Below are positions 1 through 8,101 of a stretch of 52,810 bases of DNA, in pieces. A program made the translations under genes and the position numbers. The stretch is from the NCBI GenBank assembly GCA_002841405.1, contig PGZR01000009.1, positions 1 to 52,810 of the forward strand. The letters run 5' to 3'. This stretch comes from Firmicutes bacterium HGW-Firmicutes-4 (lineage in GTDB: Bacteria > Bacillota > Clostridia > Eubacteriales > Eubacteriaceae). Position 1 is the stretch's first letter. Each line of letters opens with the position of its first letter. The notes below the pieces were generated by a model, which searched no databases, had not been told where the DNA came from, and was given only the letters and a program-made list of their open reading frames with translations.

Positions 1-336
1 ATCCACCTGGGGATATTTGCTGACAATCTGATTGACAATTTCCGGCTGCTGCATCATACAGCCGCAGACGGCCAGAATTAAATCGGGATTGGTTTTCTTG
101 ACCGTTTTATAGGCGCCGATATTGCCAAAGACTCGTTCATCGGCGTTTTCCCGAACCGAGCAGGTGTTAAGAATGACAAGCCCGGCTTTATTGACGTCCA
201 TGTCTTCGACATAGCCCAGGGCTTTTAACATCCCGGATATTTTTTCCGAGTCGTTTTCGTTCATCTGACATCCGAATGTTTTTATAAGAAAGCTTTTGAT
301 AAGCTTGGGTTTGCGGCTGTTTGTTTTTTTACTCAT
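1..336 (-). CDS. miaB: tRNA-2-methylthio-N6-dimethylallyladenosine synthase MiaB, N-terminal part
   Basis: The first 112 residues are present and the gene runs off the left edge. MiaB adds the methylthio group to i6A37 of tRNAs using two 4Fe-4S clusters. The three cysteines that hold the auxiliary cluster of the MTTase domain are visible: C23 in KTFGCQMN, C59 in LNTCSVREN and C93 in AVCGCM. The radical SAM and TRAM domains lie outside the window. An AGGAG sits about 13 bases before the ATG. The gene is chromosomal housekeeping, so it marks host DNA on this side. Confidence 0.93.
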   Translation of the reverse strand, partial: MSKKTNSRKPKLIKSFLIKTFGCQMNENDSEKISGMLKALGYVEDMDVNKAGLVILNTCSVRENADERVFGNIGAYKTVKKTNPDLILAVCGCMMQQPEIVNQIVSKYPQVD

Positions 337-796
337 ATCTATTTAAATTTCTCCTAATTAGCTGTTTTAAAATTTCACTCTACTATTATATACTAAATAA
401 ATCAAATGTGAATGTTAATATTGAAACGTGTGTTAAGAATTAAGGTTCGGGATCTCCCCGGCCTTTTTCTTTTCACAAAAATAGGGCCATATCATTAATA
501 CGGCCCCGCAAAACGGAAAGCAAATTGCAGTATGCTATTGTTTTTCAATGGCCAACCTGATTTATGCATGAACCAGCGGCCCGGTTGGAACGATTAATTG
601 AATTATATCATAAAACCATAGAACGGTCTATGAAAATGGCTTGATATCTCGTTTTAACAGGTAATAAGTGACCTGTGAAGTCTAAAGCCGCTTAAAACGG
701 AAATATGGACGATTTATCGAAAACAAGTGGTTATGCGACGTCTTTTCGTCAGAAAAAGGCTTATAATTATTTCTATGGCTTATTTTTGATGCAAAA
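337..796. other. Intergenic stretch without a gene, two short perfect inverted repeats
   Basis: No convincing coding sequence was found in this 460-base gap between miaB and the ChW protein. Two perfect inverted repeats are visible: CATAGA-ACGG-TCTATG at 617-632 and ACAGGT-N8-ACCTGT at 657-676. Neither is followed by a T-run on either strand, so they are not clear terminators. A GGGCC/GGCCC pair spans 483-507. Confidence 0.5.
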
Positions 797-1810
797 TTAA
801 TTTAATAATGAAATATCTCGTGCATAAGCCCACGGAACAGAATAGCCAGTATCGTAATAGTCCTCGCCCATCGGAACCTCACCTTTCATCATCAGGTTTC
901 TTGTTATCGATCCGTTTTCATATTTTATTTCGTAGACTTGCTGATAACCCATGTGCGCCATTAATAAGATCAATTCTCCGCCTGCGCTATTAGTTTTCCC
1001 CATTAGCGTGGCGTGTCCCCCGTTTGTCGATCCCATATATTTAGCCTGATCATTTTCATAGGTATAGATTTGATATTTGAAATCAGCCTCGCAACTGCCG
1101 GTCTTTACAAATAATTCAGGTATTCCGTTGCTGTCCATATCAAACATGCTGTAGTGGCAAGCATATTGTGAGTAACCGTATTTAATTCCATTCTCTTTAA
1201 ATAGTTGATAAACGACTTGCTTATAAGCTTCTTTGTATTGAGGTACGGTATATTCTTTAAAGGGTACGCCGGAATTCAACGGCGGATCGACACCAGTGGG
1301 AACGACCATTATTTTAATTCCCTCGAGTCTATATCCATATCCAGCTGTTCCAGCGCTTTCCCCATTCTTCGCCCAACCCATCCAGCCGATGTTTTGCGCA
1401 TGGACTTGGTAGAAAACATTAAATTTATCAGCATCCGCACCAGTCAATTTAATCTGGATTGCTTCCAGGCGATACGAAAGGCCCTCGGTCCCACTCATGC
1501 CGTCGTTGGCCTTCCATCCTCTGGATGTATCCGCTTCCCAGCCAATGTTTTGAATGTGGGTTTGGTAGGTAATGCCTAAATCATATCCCTGGGCATCCAG
1601 GTTCACCTTAATACCTTCCAACCGGTAAGATTTTCCCTCTGTACCGCTCATCTTGCCGGTGCCGACGTAATCCTGCCAGCCCTCATTCTGGACATGAGTA
1701 CAATAACTAACAATAGGATCTGCTGCAGCCATTACACTGGACGGGATCATCCCAATGACCAGTAGCAGTGATAATAACAATACCGACAACCTTTGAATAC
1801 TTTTCCTCAC
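797..1810 (-). CDS. Secreted protein with three ChW repeats
   Basis: This 337-residue protein begins with a signal peptide (basic MRKSIQR, hydrophobic stretch to about residue 22, Ala-rich cleavage region near 27-30). Three ChW repeats follow at about 33-71, 79-121 and 132-171. Each has the pattern H-x-Q-N-x-GW ... G-x-x-(A/S)GT-x-G ... RLE(A/G)I. The C-terminal domain (185-337) contains a D-x-D-x-N-G-x-PE motif of the kind seen in small Ca-binding or PepSY-like domains, but I do not recognise the family. The start is a GTG behind GAAGGAGG. ChW repeats are known from clostridial surface proteins and are thought to bind the cell surface. The same repeats occur in the endolysin and in a baseplate protein of the adjacent prophage. 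Confidence 0.8.
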   Translation of the reverse strand: MRKSIQRLSVLLLSLLLVIGMIPSSVMAAADPIVSYCTHVQNEGWQDYVGTGKMSGTEGKSYRLEGIKVNLDAQGYDLGITYQTHIQNIGWEADTSRGWKANDGMSGTEGLSYRLEAIQIKLTGADADKFNVFYQVHAQNIGWMGWAKNGESAGTAGYGYRLEGIKIMVVPTGVDPPLNSGVPFKEYTVPQYKEAYKQVVYQLFKENGIKYGYSQYACHYSMFDMDSNGIPELFVKTGSCEADFKYQIYTYENDQAKYMGSTNGGHATLMGKTNSAGGELILLMAHMGYQQVYEIKYENGSITRNLMMKGEVPMGEDYYDTGYSVPWAYARDISLLN

Positions 1811-1848
1811 AATTTAGTCCTCCTTCTCATTTTATCCTTATGACATCG

Positions 1849-1878
1849 ATTATACGCCAGTTGATGAATAAAATTCAA
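1849..1878 (-). promoter_or_regulatory. Sigma-A type promoter of the ChW protein gene
   Basis: On the minus strand TTGAAT (1878-1873) is followed after 18 bases by TATAAT (1854-1849). The distance to the GTG start at 1810 is about 40 bases. Confidence 0.6.
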
Positions 1879-1898
1879 CAGTAAATATTATTAAAAGA

Positions 1899-1927
1899 TT
1901 GATTATCTCCCTGAAAAGTGCTTTAAT
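1899..1927 (+). promoter_or_regulatory. Possible promoter of the small plus-strand gene
   Basis: TTGATT at 1899-1904 and TTTAAT at 1922-1927 are separated by 17 bases and lie about 50 bases before the start at 1980. Both hexamers are imperfect, so this is tentative. Confidence 0.35.
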
Positions 1928-1979
1928 TACCTCAACAGGGTAGGATGCAGCGTGTTAGAACGATTTGAAGGAGTAAATT

Positions 1980-2138
1980 GTGGAAGAAAATTTATCAAAA
2001 ATAACCGCTATTATTGGATCGATGGAGTTAAGCCCGGATGAGGTTTGTTCAGTTTTGTGGTTATCCGAACAAGAACCTGATCGCGTTGACGATCTGTGCC
2101 GAATCATGAGCTATCTAAAAGATTATCAAGATATCTAA
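1980..2138 (+). CDS. Small hypothetical protein, 52 residues
   Basis: A GTG start lies 6 bases after GAAGGAG, which is a strong ribosome-binding site. The product is acidic and helical (ELSPDEVCSVLWLSEQEPDRVDDL) and ends just before a strong terminator. I do not recognise the family. It is one of the few plus-strand genes on this side. The good RBS and the terminator argue for a real gene. Confidence 0.55.
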   Translation: MEENLSKITAIIGSMELSPDEVCSVLWLSEQEPDRVDDLCRIMSYLKDYQDI

Positions 2139-2146
2139 TATTACTT

Positions 2147-2176
2147 AAAAAGCCCAGGCTAAACACCTGGGCTTTT
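2147..2176. terminator. Bidirectional intrinsic terminator
   Basis: AAAAGCCCAGG at 2147-2157 and CCTGGGCTTTT at 2166-2176 form a perfect hairpin with A/T flanks on both sides. It serves the plus-strand gene ending at 2138 and the minus-strand gene ending at 2159, whose last codons lie inside the stem. Confidence 0.85.
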
Positions 2177-2407
2177 CGCTTCTACAAACCATCGTGGCTG
2201 CTCATAAAACAGCAGCCTTTCTTTCCCACCGATCTTACAAGTATACCTTATCCCAAATCCTCCAACTGTTATCGATGCCGCCGGTCGGGCATCTACAATA
2301 CGGTCTATATCAAAGACCCGGCCGTCGGGCCACTGGATCGATAGCGGGGTTATGCCATCTTCATCAAATTTTGCAACCACTTCGACGAATTTCTTTACTA
2401 ATTTCAT
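2159..2407 (-). CDS. Small conserved protein under SOS-type control
   Basis: This 82-residue protein carries a distinctive text: FDEDGITPLSIQWPDGRVFDI, then GGFGIRYTCKIGGKERLLFYE and a C-terminal RWFVEAK. From memory, short proteins with this pattern are widespread in Firmicutes and are often found beside Y-family DNA polymerase genes; that recollection is unverified. The start follows GAGGTGG. The upstream promoter carries two LexA-type boxes, which supports a DNA-damage role. No catalytic motif is visible. It is probably host or boundary DNA rather than phage body. Confidence 0.7.
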   Translation of the reverse strand: MKLVKKFVEVVAKFDEDGITPLSIQWPDGRVFDIDRIVDARPAASITVGGFGIRYTCKIGGKERLLFYEQPRWFVEAKSPGV

Positions 2408-2422
2408 TTTACCACCTCAAAC

Positions 2423-2466
2423 AGAACATTTGTTTATATAGTACATCCGTTCGCTCTTGAAGTCAA
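2423..2466 (-). promoter_or_regulatory. Promoter with two LexA-type boxes
   Basis: On the minus strand TTGACT (2466-2461) and TACTAT (2443-2438) are separated by 17 bases. Box A, CGAACGGATGTACT (2453-2440), fills the spacer. Box B, AAACAAATGTTCTG (about 2436-2423), overlaps the expected transcript start. Both resemble the Gram-positive LexA consensus CGAACRNRYGTTYG. Box A has the full left half-site and box B a full right half-site (GTTC). Confidence 0.7.
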
Positions 2467-2501
2467 CAAAAAAGAAGATGCTAGATCTTGGCACCTTCTT
2501 T
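2467..2501 (-). terminator. Terminator of the two-TM protein gene
   Basis: Arms at 2491-2501 and 2471-2481 pair over 11 bases with one G-T wobble. On the minus strand the stem is followed by a run of six T. The next gene's -35 box starts directly after it. Confidence 0.75.
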
Positions 2502-2581
2502 CGTAATTTTTATATAAGCAATTGCGAATAAATATATTTGCTAATCTTAACCGTGATTTTTTTCTTGATCATGGTAGTTCA

Positions 2582-3955
2582 CTATTTTTGCACATTATAC
2601 ATTGTTAACGTTTCTAAAATAAATAATTTTACTTCCTCGTATTTCGCTCTATGTTCGTTTCTTAATCGTTTTGCATCATCCCTTGATGCTCGATAATCAT
2701 AAGTAATATTTTTTTTCGCTTCGTCGGAGTGATTTTCAATAAATTTCTTAATTTCATGAAAGTACCAATTAGAAAACTCTTCCAGTTCGTCTTTCTGCCC
2801 TCGATAGATTCTTCTGAAATTATTTATTAAGTCCCTCATTTCATCTGAAGTTTGACCAAGTTCATTTATTATATCTTGCTCTTTGTAATTCAATGTTGTT
2901 GTTTTTTTATCATATTTTTCAAACATTTGTATATCTAAGATATCCATTAATTTTAGGCACGTGTCAATTCCAAGCTTTCGGTATTCAGCATTGATATTAT
3001 CAATTTTATTTCTATCAGCAGATTTTTTTGAAAAATCTATCGTCCATACAACTGCAATAATTGTAGCAACCGCACCCAAAAGAGTGCCATAATATTGAAG
3101 TAAATCGGCGGCATCCCACAATGTTAAATAGCTCACACGATAAATGCTAGGCTTGTATAATTCATTTATTATTATCGGGCCAATTAATCCAAATAACATA
3201 CCTAAGAAAATTCCAATATATAACTTATTTTTTGAAGTTGCCCCTTTCTCTTTTTTCAATTTAGCGCCCCCATATTTTTTTTGATGCGGTTCTTCCTGGG
3301 CTTTAAGACCTGATTTCTTCTCACTGATTTCATTCTTTTCTTTTATTTTATTACGTCTGATTTCTCCTGGGTTTCTTAAATGTTTCGAAATTTTTGATAT
3401 ATCTTCGATTTGTATTGTTACTATCCCCTTGTTCTTTGTTTCAATAAGTTCCTCAATTTCATATGATTTCATTTTTAATAAATTTCGCAATTTATAAACT
3501 GCAAGATTTTCAACTACGCGCCTGTACTTTGCTGAGTCATCTTCTTTTTTTGTGTATTCAATCTCACTAAGTTGTTTATTTAAGTTATTATATTTATTAA
3601 TGTCTTCAAACTTAGTAAGTATATAATTGTGAGTATCAAAACTTATTTCTTTTCTATGAGCGAATATTAACTTGTCAGAATTATATTGAATGGATTCAAA
3701 CCCTGAAATAAAAGCATACTTAATAAGTATTTTAATTTCCTTAATATCCTTCCCTTTGAATTTTTTGCACAGCACTGACGGTCTCATGTGTACTTTACCA
3801 GTCCATCTATTTACTTCTAAATAATCATTTAATTTTATGAGAATTATTTCAGTAAAAAATATTTTACTGAAATACCCTAAAATTAGATTTAAAGAATGCT
3901 TTGTTAATATTCTAATTTTCAGCCAACTATTATTCTTCTTCTCTTCATCTTCCAC
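2582..3955 (-). CDS. AT-rich cargo gene: two-TM coiled-coil protein of unknown function
   Basis: The 457-residue product has a charged N-terminal half, a Lys/Glu-rich linker at about 195-243, two predicted membrane helices (about 244-265 and 286-306), and a charged C-terminal cytosolic domain of roughly 150 residues. The start is a GTG after GGAGGAG. Codon and base use are clearly more AT-rich than the phage structural genes, which suggests separate acquisition. It has its own terminator and lies between the endolysin and the flank. That is the classic place for lysogenic-conversion or exclusion genes. I recognise no domain; a membrane exclusion or abortive-infection role is only inference from position. 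Confidence 0.75.
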   Translation of the reverse strand: MEDEEKKNNSWLKIRILTKHSLNLILGYFSKIFFTEIILIKLNDYLEVNRWTGKVHMRPSVLCKKFKGKDIKEIKILIKYAFISGFESIQYNSDKLIFAHRKEISFDTHNYILTKFEDINKYNNLNKQLSEIEYTKKEDDSAKYRRVVENLAVYKLRNLLKMKSYEIEELIETKNKGIVTIQIEDISKISKHLRNPGEIRRNKIKEKNEISEKKSGLKAQEEPHQKKYGGAKLKKEKGATSKNKLYIGIFLGMLFGLIGPIIINELYKPSIYRVSYLTLWDAADLLQYYGTLLGAVATIIAVVWTIDFSKKSADRNKIDNINAEYRKLGIDTCLKLMDILDIQMFEKYDKKTTTLNYKEQDIINELGQTSDEMRDLINNFRRIYRGQKDELEEFSNWYFHEIKKFIENHSDEAKKNITYDYRASRDDAKRLRNEHRAKYEEVKLFILETLTMYNVQK

Positions 3956-4051
3956 AATAGCTCCTCCATCATTTTAATATGTGTTTCTTTTAAATATGAT
4001 TATTTCACTTAATATGAAATATTTTACACAATTATATCATAGTCAAAAAAA

Positions 4052-4083
4052 TAAAAAAAGGCCATCTCAATTAAGAGATAGCC
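4052..4083 (-). terminator. Terminator at the end of the late operon
   Basis: Minus-strand hairpin GGCTATCTC-TTAATT-GAGATGGCC (one G-T pair) is followed by TTTTTTTAT. It lies 7 bases beyond the endolysin stop codon and closes the lysis cassette. Confidence 0.85.
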
Positions 4084-4089
4084 GCAAAC

Positions 4090-5733
4090 CTACATAAAAT
4101 AATACCCTTCCTGGTTATAAACCCCTCGAAGGGACGTGTTTAATTCGATATGCATAAACCCACTGTCTGGGTAAACCCGTACCGGTACGCCAAACTCATT
4201 CCACATAATCCATGCAGCATCAACGATATTCATACCGACCACATGCATATCCACAGCATCGCCATCCAAATGGGTGGAGTTCCAAACGCCGCCAACCGCT
4301 TTGTTATCGGACGGACACCGGGCCCCACACGTAATTGCAACCGGCAAATCGACTCTTTCCCTGAAAGCGTTGAGAATTGGGTAAAATCTCGGGTTTAGGT
4401 TCGCTTCTTTGCCGTACTGGGTAACTGGGAACCCATCGCACGGATCTGCAATAGAATAGCCGTTATGCCCCGGGAATCCGCAATCGTCCATAAATTCTTC
4501 CTTGACAAAGTGCTTGCCAAAAATTGAATCCGGATCCGGTTCCGGTGTAACGGGCAGTTCTTCGACGGTTTTCATCAGTTCGAACTTCTTAAACGACTCA
4601 ATCCCATCCAGCCCCAGGTCAACACCTTTAGGCACGATCAGAACGGCCAGCGCTTCCAGTCTCAGGCAAGCCCCTTCGGTCCCGGACAACTCCCCGTCTT
4701 TGGCCCAGTCCATGGTACCGACATTCTGGGAGTGGCTTCGGAACTCGACAGAATAATCAGGCGCATCGGCCCCGGTTAATTGAATCTGGATTCCCTCGAT
4801 CCGTTTACCTGGTGTTCCCGCTTCTGCTCCATCTGCGACAAAACCAGTCCATCCTGCATCTTGGATATGGACATTATAGTGAATATGGATATCCCGCCCA
4901 TCTACATTAGTTAGTCTTATCCGAACTAATTCTAACTGCTTAGAAAATCCGATGGAGCCAGAAAGAAAACCATTTCTGGAAGTTGGCGTCCATCCATACC
5001 CCGGGATATAGACCTCGTATTCCACGCCGATATCCAAGGCAGTTGCTGAATTATCGGGCGGGTGGATGATATCGAATGCCGTTTCTGTTGCCAGGCACAC
5101 CTCGTGCTGCTGCGTCTCCCAGTACGGTATATACAATTCATTGATGTCGACCGCATGGCTGATCCCATCAATGATGCCGCTGTCTGATTTTTGCCACATA
5201 CCGAATAGCTCGGGGTTTGACAAATCGATTGACGAACCATAATATTGGGCAACCCACAAGGGATCATCGGCGTAATTATGATAGCTGATGTAGTTCTTGA
5301 AATAGTCGTTATTCGCATAGACCCCGCCACGCCAACCACTGGCCTTGAGCGTCGCCTTGAAGATATCAATGATCTGATTGGCATTCGCCGCAAGCCACGG
5401 ATCGCCCTCGATATCGACGTAAGCCGGCATGTCAAATTCTTTTCCGGCGATCAGCGAAACGAAATAGTTTGCTTCTTCCTGGATTCCTTCGATTGTATTG
5501 GCGCCGACGCAATAGTAAGGTCCTTTGTGAATGCCTACTCTGGTGCATTCTGAATAATTCCTTTCAAATGTGGAGTCCGGCGACGGGCGACCTTTTTCGA
5601 ACTGGCCAGCTCGCATCAAGACAGCCTCAACCTTCTTTCCCTCGAACGTGGTGTTTTTTAACACACCCCAGTCAATCGCAGGGGTCGACGGATTCGGCCC
5701 CTGAAAGTAACTGATGTCAATCGCGAGATACAT
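4090..5733 (-). CDS. Bifunctional endolysin: GH25 muramidase, ChW repeats, M15 peptidase
   Basis: The 547-residue enzyme degrades peptidoglycan at lysis. Residues 1-205 are a glycoside hydrolase family 25 domain, with D6 in the AIDIS start motif and the acidic pair D107/E109 in YVDIEGD. Residues about 235-375 hold three ChW repeats that probably bind the wall. Residues about 445-547 form an M15 D,D/L,D-peptidase domain with zinc ligands H488 and D495 (HLDGDAVD) and H528 (FMHIEL). No signal peptide is present, which fits export by the adjacent holins. The double enzymatic make-up with a central ChW binding block is unusual. Confidence 0.93.
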   Translation of the reverse strand: MYLAIDISYFQGPNPSTPAIDWGVLKNTTFEGKKVEAVLMRAGQFEKGRPSPDSTFERNYSECTRVGIHKGPYYCVGANTIEGIQEEANYFVSLIAGKEFDMPAYVDIEGDPWLAANANQIIDIFKATLKASGWRGGVYANNDYFKNYISYHNYADDPLWVAQYYGSSIDLSNPELFGMWQKSDSGIIDGISHAVDINELYIPYWETQQHEVCLATETAFDIIHPPDNSATALDIGVEYEVYIPGYGWTPTSRNGFLSGSIGFSKQLELVRIRLTNVDGRDIHIHYNVHIQDAGWTGFVADGAEAGTPGKRIEGIQIQLTGADAPDYSVEFRSHSQNVGTMDWAKDGELSGTEGACLRLEALAVLIVPKGVDLGLDGIESFKKFELMKTVEELPVTPEPDPDSIFGKHFVKEEFMDDCGFPGHNGYSIADPCDGFPVTQYGKEANLNPRFYPILNAFRERVDLPVAITCGARCPSDNKAVGGVWNSTHLDGDAVDMHVVGMNIVDAAWIMWNEFGVPVRVYPDSGFMHIELNTSLRGVYNQEGYYFM

Positions 5734-5735
5734 GG

Positions 5736-6107
5736 TTATTTACCGTCCGCTGGGTAAGTGGGGTTCGACCATTCTTCTTTGACTGCCTGTGCTTTTAAAT
5801 CCTTAATAAATTGTTCAACTTGCTGTTTCGATACGGTTCCCATTTTCATTAAATCTAATATATGTTGTGCGGTGACAGCCTCCGGGGTAACGTTCCAGTT
5901 TTTCCATTTATTGTAAAATGGAACGATGATCACCAGTGCCCCCGATATGGCGATATACAGGAAATCTTCGGACACTGAGATCGGATTGATCCCGAATATG
6001 GTTAAGGCTCCGTTGACCACGACAAGAGCCAAAACGATCAGCTGAACCCATTCCTCGACTGACATACAACCTAAACCATCTATAAAACTGATTATTTTTT
6101 GTTTCAT
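5736..6107 (-). CDS. Phage holin, SPP1/PF04688-like
   Basis: The 123-residue protein has two hydrophobic helices (about 20-42 and 48-66) and the family text GINPISVSEDFLY...WKNW. It overlaps the upstream gene by 4 bases and lies 2 bases before the endolysin. Holins make membrane lesions that release the lysin. The C-terminal tail is charged and cytosolic. Confidence 0.85.
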   Translation of the reverse strand: MKQKIISFIDGLGCMSVEEWVQLIVLALVVVNGALTIFGINPISVSEDFLYIAISGALVIIVPFYNKWKNWNVTPEAVTAQHILDLMKMGTVSKQQVEQFIKDLKAQAVKEEWSNPTYPADGK

Positions 6108-6397
6108 CTTATTTCTCCTTCTAATCCATCAATGCGCTTATGCGCTTGTTTTGCCGATTCTTCTACACCACAAACCCGCTCAAGCAAATCAGTATGTTTG
6201 TCGGCTTGCTTTTCTAATTTTTTATCAATCCCGTCAACGCTTGATTTTATATAACCCATATCTGACGTGATTGTCGCAATGCTGGCACCCTCAGCCTTGT
6301 CATCTTTGGTCTTATTCCTGCCGAATACTAACCACGCGAGCACAAAACCACCAACCGTACAGACTAGGCTTGTCACAACTGTAATGTCTACATTCAT
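6104..6397 (-). CDS. XhlA-like holin-associated protein
   Basis: The 97-residue protein has one N-terminal membrane helix (about 6-25) followed by a long heptad-rich coiled coil containing GYIKSSVDGIDKKLEKQ and HTDLLERV. This layout matches XhlA/haemolysin-type accessory holins, although in XhlA the helix is C-terminal, so the family match is tentative. Its start overlaps an unusual RNA switch described separately. Confidence 0.7.
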   Translation of the reverse strand: MNVDITVVTSLVCTVGGFVLAWLVFGRNKTKDDKAEGASIATITSDMGYIKSSVDGIDKKLEKQADKHTDLLERVCGVEESAKQAHKRIDGLEGEIR

Positions 6398-6440
6398 AAA
6401 CCGTCCCCTTTCAAATAAATAGGGACGGTTTCCCGCCCCT
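6398..6440 (-). promoter_or_regulatory. Two mutually exclusive hairpins over the holin ribosome-binding site
   Basis: On the mRNA the sequence AAACCGTCCC (6431-6422) pairs perfectly with GGGACGGTTT (6407-6398). The second arm carries the GGGG Shine-Dalgarno and ends at the ATG (6397). Alternatively CCGTCCCT (6428-6421) pairs with the upstream AGGGGCGG (6440-6433) across a GAAA tetraloop, which would leave the ribosome-binding site free. The two structures share the same bases and cannot coexist. Confidence 0.7.
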
Positions 6441-6458
6441 GAGCAATAAAAAAACAGC

Positions 6459-6611
6459 CTAAGCTGCTGCGTTCAACAATGCTACCAATTCATTGTACTG
6501 ATCCTGGTTGATCCGGTTATTAAGCAAGAAAACATCAAGCTTAATCATCATTTCTTCTTTGGTTCCATAGTTGCCATTTGTGATCACTTTTTTACAATAT
6601 GTATAAGTCAT
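6459..6611 (-). CDS. XkdX-like small tail-end protein
   Basis: The product is 50 residues (starting MTYTYCKKVITNG). It has the layout of the XkdX family found between tail-fibre and lysis genes of PBSX-like phages: a short N-terminal segment, K-KVITNG-YG, then an amphipathic helix with INQDQYNEL. The function of XkdX is unknown. The start follows GGAGGTG. It ends in TAG within a small CAGC-TTAG-GCTG hairpin followed by seven T. Confidence 0.75.
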   Translation of the reverse strand: MTYTYCKKVITNGNYGTKEEMMIKLDVFLLNNRINQDQYNELVALLNAAA

Positions 6612-6627
6612 TTTTCACACCTCCTTT

Positions 6628-6954
6628 CTATAATCCTAATTCAATATTGGATAATCTGAAATCCAGATCTACCATGTATTCGGCCGTTTGATTTTCCAGC
6701 AGATCGATCTTTTCAGCTTGAATCTGCTCCGGAGTTTTTGGGATATCTGCATATTCAAACCAGAAACCCTGTTCCGGGGTGTAGAACATCACCGATGACT
6801 TGCCCTCTATTTGCTTCGGTTCGGGTATATCCTCGACTAGAAAACCGATTTGCAATAATTCTTCTTCTGTTTTGCTTAAACCGAATTCTTTATCAAACGG
6901 CTTGTAGTGGCAGTATTTAATTTCATTATCGCTGCTAGTTTGCACAAAAATCAT
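6628..6954 (-). CDS. Tail-fibre-associated phage protein
   Basis: The protein has 108 residues: a compact N-terminal domain, a proline-rich middle, and a C-terminal helix (TPEQIQAEKIDLLENQTAEYMVDLDFRLSNIE). That C-terminal pattern is common in small proteins encoded after tail fibres in Firmicutes phages. The position between the fibre gene and the XkdX-like gene supports a tail-tip or assembly role. Confidence 0.6.
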   Translation of the reverse strand: MIFVQTSSDNEIKYCHYKPFDKEFGLSKTEEELLQIGFLVEDIPEPKQIEGKSSVMFYTPEQGFWFEYADIPKTPEQIQAEKIDLLENQTAEYMVDLDFRLSNIELGL

Positions 6955-6974
6955 TGTATTTCTCCTTCAATTAA

Positions 6975-8093
6975 TTAAAAATCTGATAAAAACGCCCCCG
7001 GCCTCCCCGGTGTTATTGATATTTTTGGCATCCCGTTAGTGTTGAAAACCAAGTACCACAGCCTTGTTCTTGTTGCGAAATCAATGCAAACAACCCCTCC
7101 GCCACCACCGCCGGCTGAGTCATAATATATGTATACATTTCCCAACAGTTGGCACATATCACTATAGGTTGATGCGCCAGCAAAACCAGAGACCGTATGA
7201 GTTCCAAATGCACTAAAAGACGCCTCGTTTGTATCAGAGAAATTAACCGTTTTTTGATAAGAACCGGTTAAATACACATACTTAGAATCGTGAGAGATTA
7301 TGTTGGCATATGTGGTCGGCAAAGAGTATGTCTGGACAATAGCTCCTGTCAAAATGTCTACAATAATAAATTTATATAGGCCGCTTGAATCAATGTAAAC
7401 AAAATAGACTCGTCCGTTTAGATAATTTACGAATCTTCCCATAGCACTTGTATTATTTGTTATGTTTTTAGTCCACACCACCGTCAGATTTTCTGTAAGT
7501 TTAAGGTATTTTTTGTATTCGGAATTACCACTTCTTCCACAAATTATATAAAAATTACCACTTTCATCACAGTCTATCGACATCGGTGCAGATCCAACCT
7601 CGTACCGGTTTATATAAGAACTAAGGGTATAATCAAATGTGTCAACGTATTTTACCGAGGCGGTATACCAAATTACAGCCACAGTTCCATTTTTTGTAAT
7701 GCACATATCTGTATGAGGGGCACTTGCTACGAGCGTTTTTTGTGATACAAGAGCTAAGTCAGGTGTATAATGTTGAATTATTCTTGCCGTCCCATTACTT
7801 ACTAACATAAAAACGTGGCCATCTTTATCAACTTCCATCAAATCGGCGTAACCCGAAAAGTTCACACTGCCAAGAACATTGTGATTTAAGTCACGTTTGT
7901 ACAAAGTCCCCGTTGACAACGTTGAATCGTAATTTGTTGTATACATTGTGTTGTATTGTATACATTCTTTCCAGGTTGAAGCAATATTTAACGATGGCTT
8001 AACTTTCTGCTTCCACACACCGCCTACTTTTTCCCAAACGTTTTTAACCTTTTTCCATGTTCCGCTCACTTTAATCCATGTCGCTTTTGCCAT
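6975..8093 (-). CDS. Probable receptor-binding tail protein with propeller-like repeats
   Basis: The 372-residue protein starts with a Trp-rich linker (ATWIKVSGTWKKVKNVWEKV) of a kind seen at the start of phage adhesins. After it come repeated beta-rich blocks with the pattern D-x-x-G-x-(V/F)-(F/I)-(M/I) (VDKDGHVFML, ITKNGTVAVI, CDESGNFYII, NGRVYFVY, SKYVYLTG), suggesting a beta propeller. The last gene of the tail module is usually the host-range determinant, so I infer a receptor-binding role. Confidence 0.6.
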   Translation of the reverse strand: MAKATWIKVSGTWKKVKNVWEKVGGVWKQKVKPSLNIASTWKECIQYNTMYTTNYDSTLSTGTLYKRDLNHNVLGSVNFSGYADLMEVDKDGHVFMLVSNGTARIIQHYTPDLALVSQKTLVASAPHTDMCITKNGTVAVIWYTASVKYVDTFDYTLSSYINRYEVGSAPMSIDCDESGNFYIICGRSGNSEYKKYLKLTENLTVVWTKNITNNTSAMGRFVNYLNGRVYFVYIDSSGLYKFIIVDILTGAIVQTYSLPTTYANIISHDSKYVYLTGSYQKTVNFSDTNEASFSAFGTHTVSGFAGASTYSDMCQLLGNVYIYYDSAGGGGGGVVCIDFATRTRLWYLVFNTNGMPKISITPGRPGAFLSDF

Positions 8094-8101
8094 ATCAGTA
8101 C

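Noticed and set aside
455-475. Motif GGATCTCCCCGG shared in inverted orientation with the terminator at 52377-52396, as possible att site
   Set aside because: Attachment sites should be direct repeats, and both copies lie in GC-rich hairpins where such identity is likely by chance.
4932-5435. Long open frame of 167 codons inside the endolysin, same strand, other frame
   Set aside because: It is Arg/Ser-rich, has no ribosome-binding site and lies wholly within the well-supported endolysin frame.
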